This document shows positions 45,680 to 57,737 of a DNA stretch of 64,000 bases, one piece after another; position 1 is the first letter of the stretch, and every line of letters begins with the position of its first letter. The notes under the pieces are model-generated. The model worked only from the letters and a program-made list of their open reading frames with translations, was not told the origin of the DNA and ran no database searches. The translations under genes and the position numbers were made by a program. The stretch comes from Phragmites australis (Eukaryota; Streptophyta; Magnoliopsida; Poales; Poaceae): NCBI RefSeq assembly GCF_958298935.1, contig NC_084924.1:24277819-24341818 (forward strand). The letters are read 5' to 3'.

Positions 45680-47345
45680 TGACACTATTAGGTCATGATT
45701 GTGATTTCGATGATTAATAATAACATAGTTAATGTGACTAATATGTTTGTGAAGAATATATGTTAGTAGGTCTCATGATGCAATACACGAAGAAATCACC
45801 GTAGCTGGGACAAAGTTAGATTGAATTGAAGAAGTCCCAGGATGATTTACCTCACTAGATAGTCTGGTGCTCTGGGTGTTGAGCTCACCGGAGCATATTT
45901 GGTAAAGGGAGGGAGAGGCCTAAAGACCTCACCAAAAGATTTGGTGATTAGCAAGTGTGTTCACCAGAGCAATTCTTCTAGAGAAGGGTGTCATGCTGAA
46001 GAATAAAGGCTAAGACTCATCGGATAGTCTGCTGATCAAAGCATGGTAACACCGGAGTACTTCTGTCCAAAAGACTAAATGGAATAACCCACTAGAAAGT
46101 ATCATGATTAGAGGAAGATACACATCGGAGTATTTCCACCAGAGATGGTTGCAGCAGTGGAAGATCGAAGATCAACACATCGGAAGGTCCGATGATGAAG
46201 CAAGGCTACACTGGACAATACACCAGACAATAAATAGTGCAAAGTGGCAGAACAAAGCTCAAGACATCATATAGCCCAGTGATAAAGCGATGTGCACCAG
46301 ATGCTCTCACCGAAGTAATTTACACAAAGAGGATGCAATTGGCTCGAATCACTCAGAATAACTCACCGGATTGTCTGGTGATGGAGATAAAGTATACACC
46401 GGAATGTCTGGTGTTCACAGAGGCTTGAATGGGGTTCCAACGACTAGTTTATGAGAGTGTATTTACTGGATTTCTAGTGTTAGTACTATTATTTTCACCA
46501 GATGATCTGGTGTCAATAACTTTTCTAAGCCATTCGGTTAACGCCTAGTGCGTAGGTTTAAGGCTATAAATACCTCTCCACTCAGTTATTCGAAGGGGTG
46601 GCATGCTTCTGGATCTACAGGAAGCTCATACATACTTAGAAGACATATAAGCCACCAAAGTGCTTAATATGATTATCCAAGACGATTAAACATAAGATTA
46701 GTGAGTGATTAATGCTTATAGGCATAGAAAGAGTGTAGTTACGTGATTGCTGCCTAGAGAGTGGATCAAGGAGTGATCCAACCTTGTACCAAATAGTACG
46801 TTGGCACCGTGGAGTCTTGGTGACTCACCGGTAAGCTTATTGACCTTCTGACTTGGTGTGGAGCGGCGATGAGAAACGTGTATGATCACACGAAGACCTT
46901 TTCCTTGCTGATTCAAACTCCGAAGTGATTATGACGGCAAGAAACTAAAAAAGAGGCTAGTGGTGAGACCTTGCCTTGATGGCTTAGTGGCTCATCCGAG
47001 TGAAGGCCTTGTCTTTTAACTTGGTGGTTCAAAACCCGTGATCGGGTGCTGACTGGGAGCATATCTTTTAGGGAGCTCCAACGTAGATTAGGGGTAGCAA
47101 TAATGCCATCGATACCACATGATAAAAATCCCTTGTGTCGAGTTTACTTTATCTACCTTATTTACATTTTGCAATTTACCTTCTTAGATAGGTTGCAAAT
47201 GTTTTGATCAATAGAGTAGACACACTAGATAAACCTAGAGCACATCTAGATAGAAATTGATATAAGTTTATCTTGTATAGTTTTTTTAACCGAATAAATT
47301 CTAAATATCCTAATTCACTCCTCTTAAAACGTCACCAATCTTCAC
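45680..47345 (+). mobile_element. Copia-type LTR (solo or fragment)
   Basis: It opens TGACACTATTAGGTCATG and soon reads GATGATTAATAATAACA, and closes near TAATTCACTCCTCTT. Both stretches are typical of grass copia LTRs. Between them, 45850-46520 repeats an imperfect motif of the CACCGGA...TCTGGTG type, and a TATA box TATAAATA lies at 46565-46572. No internal domain adjoins and I could not find a matching target duplication, so the ends are approximate. Confidence 0.55.
46565..46572 (+). promoter_or_regulatory. LTR TATA box
   Basis: TATAAATA in GGCTATAAATACC, directly downstream of the CCGGA/TCTGG motif cluster. Confidence 0.55.
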
Positions 47346-47646
47346 CTGATCAAGAACATCAAGGCCTCATCCACCCCGTAAAGCTCGGAAGCCCATCTCC
47401 GTCTCTTCGGCTACTTCACGATTCTTGCGGTGGTAGTTGGATTGATTAGCTTTGGCTTAGCTGGTTCCTTGGATTTGTTCTTTTTTTTTCAATTATTGTT
47501 GTCTTCTTGGGCGTTCTTCCTCGATCGATATGTTGTTTGGGTGTGTCGATGTTCATCAAGGTGTTTAAATGGAAGCATGCAAAGCTTTTGCATCTAGGAC
47601 ATTTTTATTTTGTTACGATGAACACCAACTAGACACTAGGAGACAA
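47346..47646. other. Unassigned spacer
   Basis: No coding frame or repeat ends recognised; lies between the copia LTR and the CACTA terminus. Confidence 0.35.
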
Positions 47647-47956
47647 CACTGCTACACAGGCGGGTGGAAACACCTTTTCATAGGTGTTTAGCAAACTCGC
47701 CTGGAAACGAAGGCCTGTGGAAATGAACGATTTTCACAGGTGCAAAACTGATCGCCTGTGGAAATGGATTCCACGGGCGGTTGGCATAAGGAACCGCTTG
47801 TGAAAATTTATTTCCACAGGGGGTTCTTTATGTCAACCGCCTGTAGAAATCCATTTCTATAGGCGGTTGACTTAAGAAATCGTCTGTGGAAACACATTTC
47901 CACAGGTGGTTGACTTAAGAAACCGCCTGTGGAAAATACATTTCCACAGGCAGTTT
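47647..47956. mobile_element. Terminal region of a CACTA (En/Spm-like) transposon
   Basis: It begins CACTGCTACACAGGCGGG, a CACTA-type terminus, followed by about ten copies in both orientations of a short subterminal motif (ACCGCCTGTGGAAA and its complement TTTCCACAGGCGGTT). Subterminal repeat arrays of this kind bind the TNP protein of CACTA elements. The other terminus is not in the window. A decayed CACTA coding region at 62.7-64 kb may belong to the same element. Confidence 0.7.
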
Positions 47957-49250
47957 GTTGAGGGGCGCGAAGGACGTCTCGTAGACAGTGAGGGCGACCA
48001 CGGAGTATATATTCCGGTGCAACTGCAGCTGTGACCCAAACTTCAACCTTGACTTGGTCTGGGAAGCGGCCGCGGTTGCCGGTCCAAAAGCTGAGGAGAG
48101 ACTTCAGCGGGAGTGCCAGGGGGCGGTGGACTAGATGACGTCCATCTTCTGGGTGGAGGCCGCCAAGGAGTAAAAACTTGATTGTAACCTTTGTTATATA
48201 ACATTTTTTGAATAGAGCCCCCACGCCTTTGTTTCCTGACAAGATTGTGTCATTGTGGTCATAGAGTTCCCAGAGTGTCTGAGTCTTCTGCCTGAACCGA
48301 TCTGCCGCCTACGTTCATAGGCCCCCCAGCCCCCATCGAATCCCCGACCATTCCCGTCGACCACCCTTCCGACCGACAATCCTTGGAGGCGGCTGCTAGA
48401 TGTGTGCGGGGATCTATGGCCGAGCGAGCGAGTACATCGAGTGACCTTCAAGGTGCGTTGCACCGATCACTCGCATCATGTGATGGTCCTAGGTTACACA
48501 TGTAAGATTCGACTGGCTGACACCGGTGTGGCTTATGCTCTATTTTTTGACTAGCCTGCCGAGAGGAGTTACTCGGGGTGCAGAGGGACCTGGAATGGGT
48601 GACCAGGGAAAGCGCCCAGCAGATGGAGTTCTATGACCGCCTTTGCCACTGCCGGGAAGATCTCCATGCGGCGCGAAAAGAACTTGAGCGGCTAACCAAG
48701 GAGAGCGATGAGCGGCGAGTAGCGTTCTATGACCACGTCAGCCGAGCTTTTACCCCTTTTGACTCGTTGCTTCAGTCCACTGGTGTCTAGGTTCGTGTGA
48801 CCCCTGGGAACATCGTGACCGGCCACATCGAGTGGTTCCTGGTGGCCTCCGAGGAGGCAGGTGGCCTCGAGCAGAGAATTCGTGAGACCATCTGAGACCA
48901 TTTTTTTGAGGTCAGTGTCTCCAGCACCTGCCTGGCCCTTTCCTACGTCCGCGACCACTTCCCTGACCCGGACCTCTTGTCGGCTGTCGGTGCCGATTAT
49001 GAGGGTACTCGGATGACCGCGGAGGAGCTCCACGTCCGGGCTGATTCATTTTTGTATGCCGTTCATTCCTATCTTTGGACCGTCCAGTTCGACCCTCTCA
49101 GGGGTATTTTTGGGTCCTACGAGGAATGTCGTAGGTTTGTCAGGAACCAACCCCGGTGCTTTGTAATGACAGGCATTGGCCTTTATATGGATCTTCTCCA
49201 TGTTTGGATGATGAATAGCCTTCATAGTGCTTGTATCGCTTAGGGAGGAT
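47957..49250 (+). pseudogene. Antisense accessory ORF of a Tat element, decayed
   Basis: Plus-strand coding sequence opposite to the direction of the surrounding Tat pol. The best part is 48560-49240: coiled-coil-like text (LHAARKELERLTKESDERRV, YDHVSRAFTPFDSLLQSTGV), a stop at 48788, then IEWFLVASEEAGGLEQRI, a stop near 48890 and LSYVRDHFPDPDLLSAV. An upstream piece (48000-48175) reads FNLDLVWEAAAVAGPKAEE. Several Tat elements (RIRE2, Grande) carry such an ORF between integrase and the 3' LTR, and the database family 'putative gypsy type transposon' fits it. Function unknown. Confidence 0.5.
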
Positions 49251-49699
49251 CACATTGAGCCACTCATGAGCAACATTCCTAGTGCTAAGTTAGACCTTTA
49301 GCATGATGAGCCTTTCGGTGGCAACCAGCACTCGACCCGATTTAGGAGTTGCAGCCTTGTGGTCATTAACCCTCGGATGCCTTTACCCTGTCATCGTGTG
49401 AGTGGGTTAGTTTTGGATCTCATACCATCAATACGAGCGAGCGGGCTATACAAATCTTAGAATTTGGTGGGAGACCGCGTTTATCCTTGGAGTCCTGCAA
49501 TATAAAGAGTTTGATTATTTGGATTTGGAAAAACTTACAAGTAATGTCCACGCTCATCTGGAAGGTCCTGCAAAATAGACAAACAGGCTCATCTTCGAGC
49601 AATCTCATACACAGAGCTGGCGCTCCATGAGCTGTATGATCAGTGGCCAACCACCCTGGCAAACCCGACCGCGTGAGGCCAGGAAACTGGAGGTTGCCA
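49251..49699 (-). other. Tat sequence downstream of integrase (copy C)
   Basis: It resembles 9440-9700 of Tat copy B (for example GGAAGGTCCTGCAAAATAGA against GGAAGGTCCTACAAAAATAG) and continues beyond the Tekay-type insertion at 60346. Non-coding. Confidence 0.5.
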
Positions 49700-49704
49700 G
49701 TGAC

Positions 49705-52689
49705 TGTCACATCCCAAATTCTTAATCACGCAATTAAGCATAATCATGCTTTTAAACATTATGTTTAAATTTGTCGTAATTATAATTCAGAATACTAATG
49801 GAATTCGTTTGAGATGATTTGGATGAGAGAAAGAAATTCGGGAAAGAAAGGATTGATTTCGCAGCAAAAATGAACCCTTTTCACTTACTTGTGGGCCCCA
49901 CATGTGGACCCACTCCTCACCCACCCTCTCTCTCATGTGGGCAGCACCCCACCTACTCCCTCCTCACTCTCCCCCACGTCCCACCCGTGCTCCCCTCCCC
50001 TCTCACTCTCCCTCTCACTTCCTCTCTCTTTTCTTCCAAAATCCGAGCTCAAGAGAGGGATTTGAGGTGAGTATGTGGTACCATTGCAATCACAAGCTCA
50101 TGAGCTATCCATTCCCCTAATTTATTTTTGTTTTCCCAAAGGATTTGAGCCGGATTTGGTGTCTTTTGGTGTTAGGGTTGAAATGTGAAGAACACCGGAT
50201 TTCTTCGTCTCCCGAGCTTTTCCCTCCATTTCCTCCTTCAATTGACGGTCCACAACCTTGGTAAAGGACTTTGGGTGAGTCCCCTAAACTCCCATGGCAA
50301 GAATCCACCTTTTGGATGGTTGGATTTCGAATTTTGAGCTACGGGTTTGAAGTTCATGAGTTCTTGATGAATTAGAAGCAATAGCCGAGTTTTGGTCGAT
50401 TTCGGCGTATGCATGTTGTCCTATGTGGTAGAGGAAGTCAATGTGATGCTCTAGGTCCAAGTCCCCACTCCAAATGTCGTCGGAATCGTCGCCGGTGAGC
50501 TCCCAAAGTGCCTCTGGTGAGCCTCAGCGGTCTGACCGTCACCCCAAGATCAGTCAGACCGCCAGGGGCCAAAACTCTCTGTAAGGGGGGCAGTCTGACC
50601 GCATTTCCGGTGGTCTAACCGTGAGTCTTGGCGGTCTGACCGCTGTATACCCAGACAACACATTTACTGCTTCCTGAAATTTGTAAAATTCATAATAAAT
50701 TCTCTGTAGCTCCAAAAATTATGAAATAAATTTTGTTGGTTTCATAATGATGTACTCTACCTAATAAAAATATCTCCAGCCATGAAAAAATGAATTAAAG
50801 TTCTGAGATTAATTAATTATTTTAAAGCTTCATTAATTCACCGTTAATTCATCATAAGTTCAAAATTGATGAATCCAATTTTCTAGTTTCCTTATGACTT
50901 GTTCTATCTCGGAAAAATGTTTTCATCCATTATATGCATATTATGGAATATATTTGCACTTCATTTATACTCATTGCATTGCACGCGTTATTCTTTTTAG
51001 AGATCGCCGAACCAACGATCCCGGCGAGCGAGGGCGATCTGGAGGCATCCCACCTTTGTGAGCCAGTGCATTAAGGCAAGCAACTAACATATTTCACCCA
51101 TGTAAATTTGGAAGTCTCAATTGATGAATATGCTTATGTATGTATGCATGTGTCGGGTACCCTTGGGTAGAACCTATGCCGATTGCATCTTTCTACCTTG
51201 GTCAATTGTTCAAGTAATTTCCTTGTAGCCTAGAGATGGTGTTACTTCTAGGTACGAGTACGATATACATGCTTAGCAATGCTTAGGTCATTTGGTAGAA
51301 GTCGAATGACGGTGTTTTCCGTTGTTCGCGAGTATAGGGATTACTATTGATTACAATCACACGCTGATGGCGAGATGGTTGGTGAGTGGTGAGTATGAGA
51401 TGAGATGTGGGCGGTGTTAGGGGTGTCGTCTGCCTCGGTGGAAAGTCCAGGGGCAGGTCGGGAGAGGAAACCCGAGCACCATAGACCGCTTGCATCGTTT
51501 AAGGCCGTCCGTCGGTACCGTTGACTTTAGCACTTACCTTACTCACCACATGCCGATCTAATGGTAAGGTGAGCCGAATACCTTCGTAGCTGTGGCTTTG
51601 TGGGCGTGAACATCGACGGTGTGAGCGGGCGGGCTTGTAAGCGGTACTAGTTTGCTCCGGGAGTAGTTCTAGTATCGCTGCGTCGAGCGATGCATGCCCC
51701 ACACGGTTGGGGCTGGTTGGGAAAGGTTGTCACGGGTACCCCTTGTGTGCACTTTAGCGGGTGGCACAAGCCGTATGGTCCTCATGTCGTGTGGGTCCAG
51801 GTGTATCCCCTGCAGGGTATATAAATAGTTCGAACTGCCACGCTCTCGGTCATGAGCATGCTATTGTTTCATCCGTATCGGTCGTAGAGATTCGTTGTGG
51901 ATTTGTGGTTCGGGTTTATGGTGGTGGTATGGACATAGTGGTTATGTGGGAGTGGTCAGAGTTGGTACTTGTTATACTTTTGATACACATGTTGATTACA
52001 ATTACTTATGTTCAGTTGGTGATGTAGGGTAGTTTCATATATGTTGGTCAAGTTAGTTGCGCACAAATATGTCTAGGTTGCTTACCGCTTTAATTCACTT
52101 AACTGCATGTTTAATCCTTGCTACTGGCTAATGCATGATCCTTGGAGTCGAACTATGTATATGTGCTCTATATTGTTTAAGACTTGCGAGTACCTTCGTA
52201 CTCAGGGTGCTGCCCTTAAGTTGATGCAGGTTCATAGGTTGGTGAGGAAGAGGCGGTGTTTGGCTACTTTGTGCCTGTCGATCAGGGTGGCGGGCAGGAG
52301 TAGCACATTCTACTCCGAACTCGGTGTTCTTGATATGGAGCCTAAGGACATGTGGCTCCATATCCTTTTGTTGTATAGTTTATTTTCTTCCGCTGCGTAG
52401 ATCTTTTGTTGGTTAGGAGTTGAGGGGTTTTGTCTCCTCCTAGCTCGCTTTTGTTGTAAAACTGTTGAAATCAGTTGCATGCTTAACTTTTGTAATATAA
52501 ATGTTTGTTACTTGCTCTTTATTAAGCTATGTTTGTGATGCACTATGTTGGAGGCATGTGTTCCGATCCTTGGGCACAAAACATGTGCCGGGATTGCTGG
52601 AATGGTATTCGGGTTAATCGTTGAGGTTGGATTATGAATAATGATCCGTCTGATGATTAATTTGAATACTATTTGGACGGGTCCTCACA
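49705..52689 (+). repeat. 5' LTR of the Tekay-type element
   Basis: Starts TGTCACATCCCAAATTC, ends GGGTCCTCACA, 2,985 bp. GCGGTCTGACCGC-type motifs lie at 50524-50645. The TATA box TATATAAATA is at 51818-51827. Confidence 0.9.
51818..51827 (+). promoter_or_regulatory. 5' LTR TATA box
   Basis: TATATAAATA, conserved as TATAAATA at 59479-59486 in the 3' LTR. Confidence 0.6.
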
Positions 52690-52692
52690 GCG

Positions 52693-52704
52693 TGGTATCA
52701 GAGC
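52693..52704 (+). promoter_or_regulatory. Primer-binding site
   Basis: TGGTATCAGAGC, a perfect complement to the 3' end of initiator tRNA-Met, three bases after the 5' LTR. Confidence 0.9.
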
Positions 52705-53049
52705 TTGGTTTAATTAAGTAGCCTAAACATAATTTAGAATGTTGTTTAGTAAGTGGTCAACTTCACCTAAACAACTCACTATGTTTTGTTTATGCCTCTT
52801 CATGATCAATATGTATGAAAATGCAATATTATGCCCCTAAGTATAACTGCTTGTGAGTTTCGATGTTTGTTGTGGAGAGAAGTGCACGAGAAAGAAACGG
52901 TAGCTAGGATCGAGCATACCGTCATTCTCATATTGCATTCATGCATGCATGATCTATATACATGTTTTACGGGATTCTAACAATATATCCGGCAAATGCG
53001 TTGTGCTAAGTTGGAATTTGACATTTCCCTTTTCTTATGTCGTTACAGA

Positions 53050-54200
53050 ATGGTTAGGACTCGTCGTGATATGAACTCACTGTCTACTCTAATTAGCTCA
53101 ATTGAAATCTAGGACTCTCGAACGCGACGACTTCCAATCCGGAGGGGTCGAATGAGAACAACCCTCCTCCACCGCCGACTATGGCGGAAGTGCTTATGTT
53201 GATTGAGCAGAACTGCCAGATGAACCAGGCACTCCTCGAGGCTCTCGTGCACAACACGGCCCCTCAAGGAGGAGGTGGGGCCGGGCGCCGAGATGATTTC
53301 TCGGATTTCTTGCGGACTCAGCCGCCAACTTTCACACGGGCTGAGGATCCTCTGGACGCCGACCACTGGCTCCGAACTATCGAGCAGAAGCTCGCTCTCC
53401 TTCGATGCGAGGACCACGAGAGGATGTTCTTCGCCGCTCATCAGCTTCAAGGTCCAGCGGGCACATGGTGGTCCAACTACTTGGCTATGCACCCCGCCAA
53501 TCATCGGGTGTCTTGGGCGGAGTTCCGCCAGGCATTCTGAGATTTCCACATTCCCAAGGGTCTTATGGAGATCAAGCGACGGGAGTTCATGGACCTCAAG
53601 CTGGGAGGCCGATCGGTGATGGAATATGTGCAGGTGTTCAATCACCTTGCACAATATGCTCAAGATAAAGTGGGCACCGACGAGCGAAAACAATACCGCT
53701 TCGTTAACGGTCTCAATTCGAAGATGCAAGACCGGCTGTCGGCGCACGAGTTCGCTGATTTCAACAAACTTGTGAGCACCTCGCTCACGGTGGAGTTCAA
53801 GCTCAAGAACCACCAAGAGGAGAAGAAGCGCAAGAGGGGTCCGTCGCCTTCCATGGGTGGGGGCTCTCAATGCGCCCGCACGGAGGATCCATCTCCACCA
53901 TCTCACATGTCAGCCTCGACAGCCCCACAGCCGATGTGGCTGGTGCGGCGTCCGTCCTTCTCCGCTCCACAAGGATAGCCTACGAGACCCGTCGGCTCCC
54001 AAGTGAGCATGACAGGTGGTCCCGGTGGCCCGTGCTACAACTGCGGCCGTGTCAGCCACTATGCGCGGGACTGCGTGTATCCGAAGTCGGGAGCCGCTGT
54101 GACAGCTCCAAGGCCACCACCGGCTCAGTCTGTGCCATAGTCCTCTCAGGCGACCCACGTTCCCAAGCGTGGCCGAGCATGCCACACCAACGCCGATGAG
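53050..54200 (+). pseudogene. Gag, broken
   Basis: Probable start at 53050 (MVRTRRDMNSLSTL); the frame is lost near 53105 and resumes as a proline-rich stretch and MAEVLMLIEQNCQMNQALL at 53181. The gag core shows DPLDADHWLRTIEQKLALL, GPAGTWWSNYLAMH and WAEFRQAF, an in-frame TGA at 53538, then EYVQVFNHLAQYAQD and FVNGLNSKMQDRL. A frameshift near 53960 precedes the zinc knuckle CYNCGRVSHYARDC (about 54034-54075). Gag forms the particle and binds element RNA. Confidence 0.87.
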
Positions 54201-54224
54201 GTTCAGGAGGGTGATACCGTCCTA

Positions 54225-55400
54225 ATGGGTACGTTGAGTATGAGTTTCAATTCTGTTGTCATTCCTGCATTGGTTCTGTTTGATTCCGGGGCCTCTCACT
54301 CCTTCATAGCTATGAGATATACCTGGCGGCATGGGCTGAAAGTCAGTGCCACCACTTCACCATATGTCATCGATGCACCCGAGGCCAAGATTCTAGTGAG
54401 TCAGTGTGTGCCTAGAGCGGCGGTCATTATCACTGAGATGCATTTTGGTGCAAACTTGCTGGTGATGGACTCAAAGGGGATAGATGTCATTTTGGGAATG
54501 AACTGGCTCACCAAAAATGAAGCTATTATGGATTGTGCTCAGCGGACAGTTACTCTAAGTGGTCCGTCTGGCACCCGAATTCAATTGAAGCTTGAGGGTG
54601 TCAAATCTTGTCTCTTGGCCTTGAAGGCTGTCCCCACCGTAGACATGATGAGTATTCCTGTGGTGTGAGAATTCCCGGATGTCTTTCCGGATGAGTTGCC
54701 CGGAATGCCGCCTGATCGAGCAGTCGAGTTTTCTATTGATCTCGTGCCTGGTGCAGCTCCAATCTTGAAGAGGTCGTATCGGATGCCACCTAATGAATTA
54801 GCAGAACTGAAGAAGCAGTTGAAGGAGTTGCTGGTGAAGGGATTCATTCGTCCGAGCTCCTCGCCTTGGGGATGCTCGGCACTCTTTGTGAAGAAGAAGG
54901 ATGGTACCCTGCGGATGTGTGTTGATTACCGTCCGTTGAATGAGGTCACTATCAAGAACAAATATCCTCTCCCTAAGAATGATATTCTGTTTGATCAATT
55001 GACTGGAGCCCGGGTTTTCTCAAAGATTGACTTAAGACTGGGCTATCATCAGATCAAAGTCTGACCAGAGGATATTCCGAAGATAGCTTTCTCGACTCGC
55101 TATGTCCTATATGAATTCACCGTCATGTCCTTCGGATTGACGAATGCACCGGCATTTGTCATGTACTTGATGAACATGGTGTTCATGGAGGAATTGGATA
55201 AGTTTGTCATGGTTTTCATCGACGACATTCTTATATACTCCAAGACTGATGCAGAAAATGATGAACACCTCCGTATTGTCCTTGGCTGACTCAGAGATCA
55301 TCAACTTTATGCCAAGTTCAGCAAGTGTGAGTTCTGGTCTGGCTTAGGGAGGTAGCTTTTCTGGGTCATGTTCGGTCAGAAAACGGTGTTGCAGTCGACC
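54225..55400 (+). pseudogene. Protease and first half of reverse transcriptase, broken
   Basis: Protease shows LVLFDSGASHSFI and VILGMNWLTKNEAI. RT shows [34 protein letters not shown] and [13 protein letters not shown] at the active site. In-frame TGA codons at 54666, 55062 and 55287 lie where relatives have Arg. A short insertion near 55345 shifts the frame before the long open pol segment at 55409. Confidence 0.88.
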
Positions 55401-55408
55401 CGAGCAAG

Positions 55409-57529
55409 GTGCAGGATGTGCTCAATTGGGTGCAGCCCAAGAATGTCACTGACATCTGGAGTTTTCTCGGACTTGCGGGCTATTACCGCCGGTTCATCGA
55501 GAACTTCTCCAAAATTGCCAAGCCAATGACCGAGTTGTTGAAGCAAGGCAACCAGTTCGAGTGGTCAAGTGAGTGTGAGTCCGCCTTTCAGACCTTGAAG
55601 AAGTTGCTCACGACCGCTCCAGTTCTCGCTCAACCTGATATGAGTAAGAGTTTTGATGTCTATTGCGATGCTTCTCGCAAGGGCCTTAGATGTGTCCTTA
55701 TGCAAGAAGGTAGGGTTGTCGCTTATGCCTCACGACAGTTGAAGCGCCACGAGGAGAATTATTTGACACAGGACTTAGAGCTTGCTGCTGTCGTGCACGC
55801 TCTGAAGATTTGGCGTCATTACTTGTTGGGAAACTTGTGCCGTATCTATACGGATCACAAGAGTTTGAAGTACATCTTCACTCAAGCAGATTTGAATATG
55901 AGGCAGCGAAGATGGCTTGAGCTGATTAAGGACTACGAGCTAGAAGTTCATTATCACCCCGGCAAGGCTAATGTGGTCGCCGATGCCTTGAGCTGGAAAG
56001 ATCATTGCCATTGTCTTAGGGTCGAGCCTGGAAATTCCACACTTTGTGATGAGTTCCGACGGCTTGGGCTCGAGATGGTCACGGATGGATTCATTGCCAA
56101 CTCGGAGATCAAGTCCACTCTTCTGGATGAGATCAAGGCAGCTCAGAAGGATGACAAAGGCATAGTCCGAATCAGAGAGAAGATGAAGATAGGTCAAGCC
56201 TTATGCTTTTCTGAAAATGAGCAGGGCATTCTATGGTTTGGGAACCGTCTCGTGGTCCCGAAGGTCAAAGCACTGAGGAAAAAGATTCTGGATGAGGCTC
56301 ATGACTCTTTGCTATCCATTCATCCAGGGAGCACGAAAATGTATCAAGACCTCAAGCCACGGTTTTGGTGGACTCGCATGAAGCGAGAAATCGCTCGGTA
56401 TGTCTCCGAGTGTGATGTCTGCCGAAGGGTGAAGGCCGAGCACCTCAAGCCAGCCGGTACACTTCAGCCTTTGCTCATTCCTTCCTGGAAGTGGGAGGAA
56501 ATTGGAATGGATTTCATTACCGGCTTGCCAAAGACCTCGAATGGGTATGACTTTATATGGGTGATTGTGGACCGATTGACGAAGTCCGCTCGTTTCTTGC
56601 CCGTCAAGACCACATTTTCGGCCAAGCAATATGCGGAGTTGTACCTCACCAGGATAGTTTGCCTTCATGGTATTCCAAAAAAGATCATTTCTAATTTCTG
56701 GAGGAGTTTCCAAGAGGCTATGGAAACCGAGCTTTTTCACAGCACGGCATATCATCCTCAGACAGATGGTCAAACAGAGAGGGTGAACCAAATTCTAGAA
56801 GACATGCTCCGAGCGTGTGTTCTCACTTATGGGAAGAGGTGGGACAAATGGTTACCATTTGCTGAGTTCTCCTACAAGAATAGCTTCCAAGCGAGTATCG
56901 AGATGTCACTGTTTGAAGCTCTCTATGGCCGAAGGTGCCAAACGCCGCTAAATTGGTCCAAATCCGGCGAACAGGCTTTCCTTGGTTCGGATTTGGTCAA
57001 GGAGGCGGAAGATCATGTTCTGAATATCCGTAAGAGTCTCCTCATGGCTCAATCCCGGCAAAAGAGCTATGCGGATTGTTGCCGCCGAGACCTTGAGTTC
57101 GCAATTGGAGATCATGTGTATCTCAAGGTTTCACCGCTCAAGGGTGTTCGCCGATTCCAAGTCCGAGGCAAGCTAGCGCCTCGATATGTGGGGCCATTCC
57201 AGATTCTTGCTCGGCGTGGGGAAGTAGCATATCAATTGGAATTGCCGCCGTCTCTCTCCGCCGTGCACAATGTGTTCCATGTGTCACAATTGAAGAAATA
57301 TCTCCGAGTCCCGACGGAAGTCGTTGATGTTGCACCCCAAGAGTTGCAACCGGACTTGACATATTGTGAGCGGCCAATCAGAATCTTGGATGAAGCAGAG
57401 TGCAAGACACGGCGAAATTCCATCAAATTCATCAAAGTCCAATGGAGCAACCACTCGGAAGACGAGGCAAATTGGGAGCATGAGGATAAAATCCACTCCG
57501 AGTATCCTGAGCTCTTTGCGAGCTTGTAA
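55409..57529 (+). CDS. RT end, RNase H, integrase and chromodomain-like tail
   Basis: An open frame of 706 residues, the longest in the window, but only the C-terminal part of gag-pol. RT connection domain ([20 protein letters not shown]) at residues 20-45; RNase H with [15 protein letters not shown] and [16 protein letters not shown]; integrase zinc region ([11 protein letters not shown]) near residue 335; core with [15 protein letters not shown] and [18 protein letters not shown]; then [19 protein letters not shown] and [17 protein letters not shown]. Around 56692 about eight codons including the second catalytic Asp are missing in frame compared with the copy at 32.7 kb, so the enzyme should be inactive despite the open frame. 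The stop lies 208 bp before the 3' LTR. Confidence 0.9.
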   Translation: MQDVLNWVQPKNVTDIWSFLGLAGYYRRFIENFSKIAKPMTELLKQGNQFEWSSECESAFQTLKKLLTTAPVLAQPDMSKSFDVYCDASRKGLRCVLMQEGRVVAYASRQLKRHEENYLTQDLELAAVVHALKIWRHYLLGNLCRIYTDHKSLKYIFTQADLNMRQRRWLELIKDYELEVHYHPGKANVVADALSWKDHCHCLRVEPGNSTLCDEFRRLGLEMVTDGFIANSEIKSTLLDEIKAAQKDDKGIVRIREKMKIGQALCFSENEQGILWFGNRLVVPKVKALRKKILDEAHDSLLSIHPGSTKMYQDLKPRFWWTRMKREIARYVSECDVCRRVKAEHLKPAGTLQPLLIPSWKWEEIGMDFITGLPKTSNGYDFIWVIVDRLTKSARFLPVKTTFSAKQYAELYLTRIVCLHGIPKKIISNFWRSFQEAMETELFHSTAYHPQTDGQTERVNQILEDMLRACVLTYGKRWDKWLPFAEFSYKNSFQASIEMSLFEALYGRRCQTPLNWSKSGEQAFLGSDLVKEAEDHVLNIRKSLLMAQSRQKSYADCCRRDLEFAIGDHVYLKVSPLKGVRRFQVRGKLAPRYVGPFQILARRGEVAYQLELPPSLSAVHNVFHVSQLKKYLRVPTEVVDVAPQELQPDLTYCERPIRILDEAECKTRRNSIKFIKVQWSNHSEDEANWEHEDKIHSEYPELFASL

Positions 57530-57737
57530 GCGTTGTGTGAGTTTTGTACAATTGGGACCTCTTGCAAGTCTATGCTCATCACACATGTGGATTAAAGGTA
57601 TTGCTTTGGGTTCCATCACTCACCGCGTGAAAGTGCCCACAGCGTGGTACCTCTCACAACGCAATTTCTAGACTCATCGCACTCTTCCCTGACTCATACC
57701 GAATCTCGGGGTGAGATTCTTTTTAAGGGGGGAGGTT
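57530..57737 (+). other. Spacer with polypurine tract before the 3' LTR
   Basis: Non-coding 3' leader ending in the polypurine tract AAGGGGGGAGG at 57725-57735, two bases before the LTR. Confidence 0.75.

Noticed and set aside
47647..47956. Repeated ACCGCCTGTGGAAA motifs as a regulatory array or CRISPR
   Set aside because: Irregular spacing, both orientations and an adjacent CACTG terminus fit CACTA subterminal repeats.
52107..52400. 97-codon plus frame repeated nearly identically at 59766-60059
   Set aside because: It is conserved only because the two sites are the paired LTRs of one element; it lies downstream of the LTR TATA box and shows no protein family.
53109..53906. 265-codon minus-strand open frame
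   Set aside because: Antisense shadow of the gag coding region of the Tekay-type element, with no domain.
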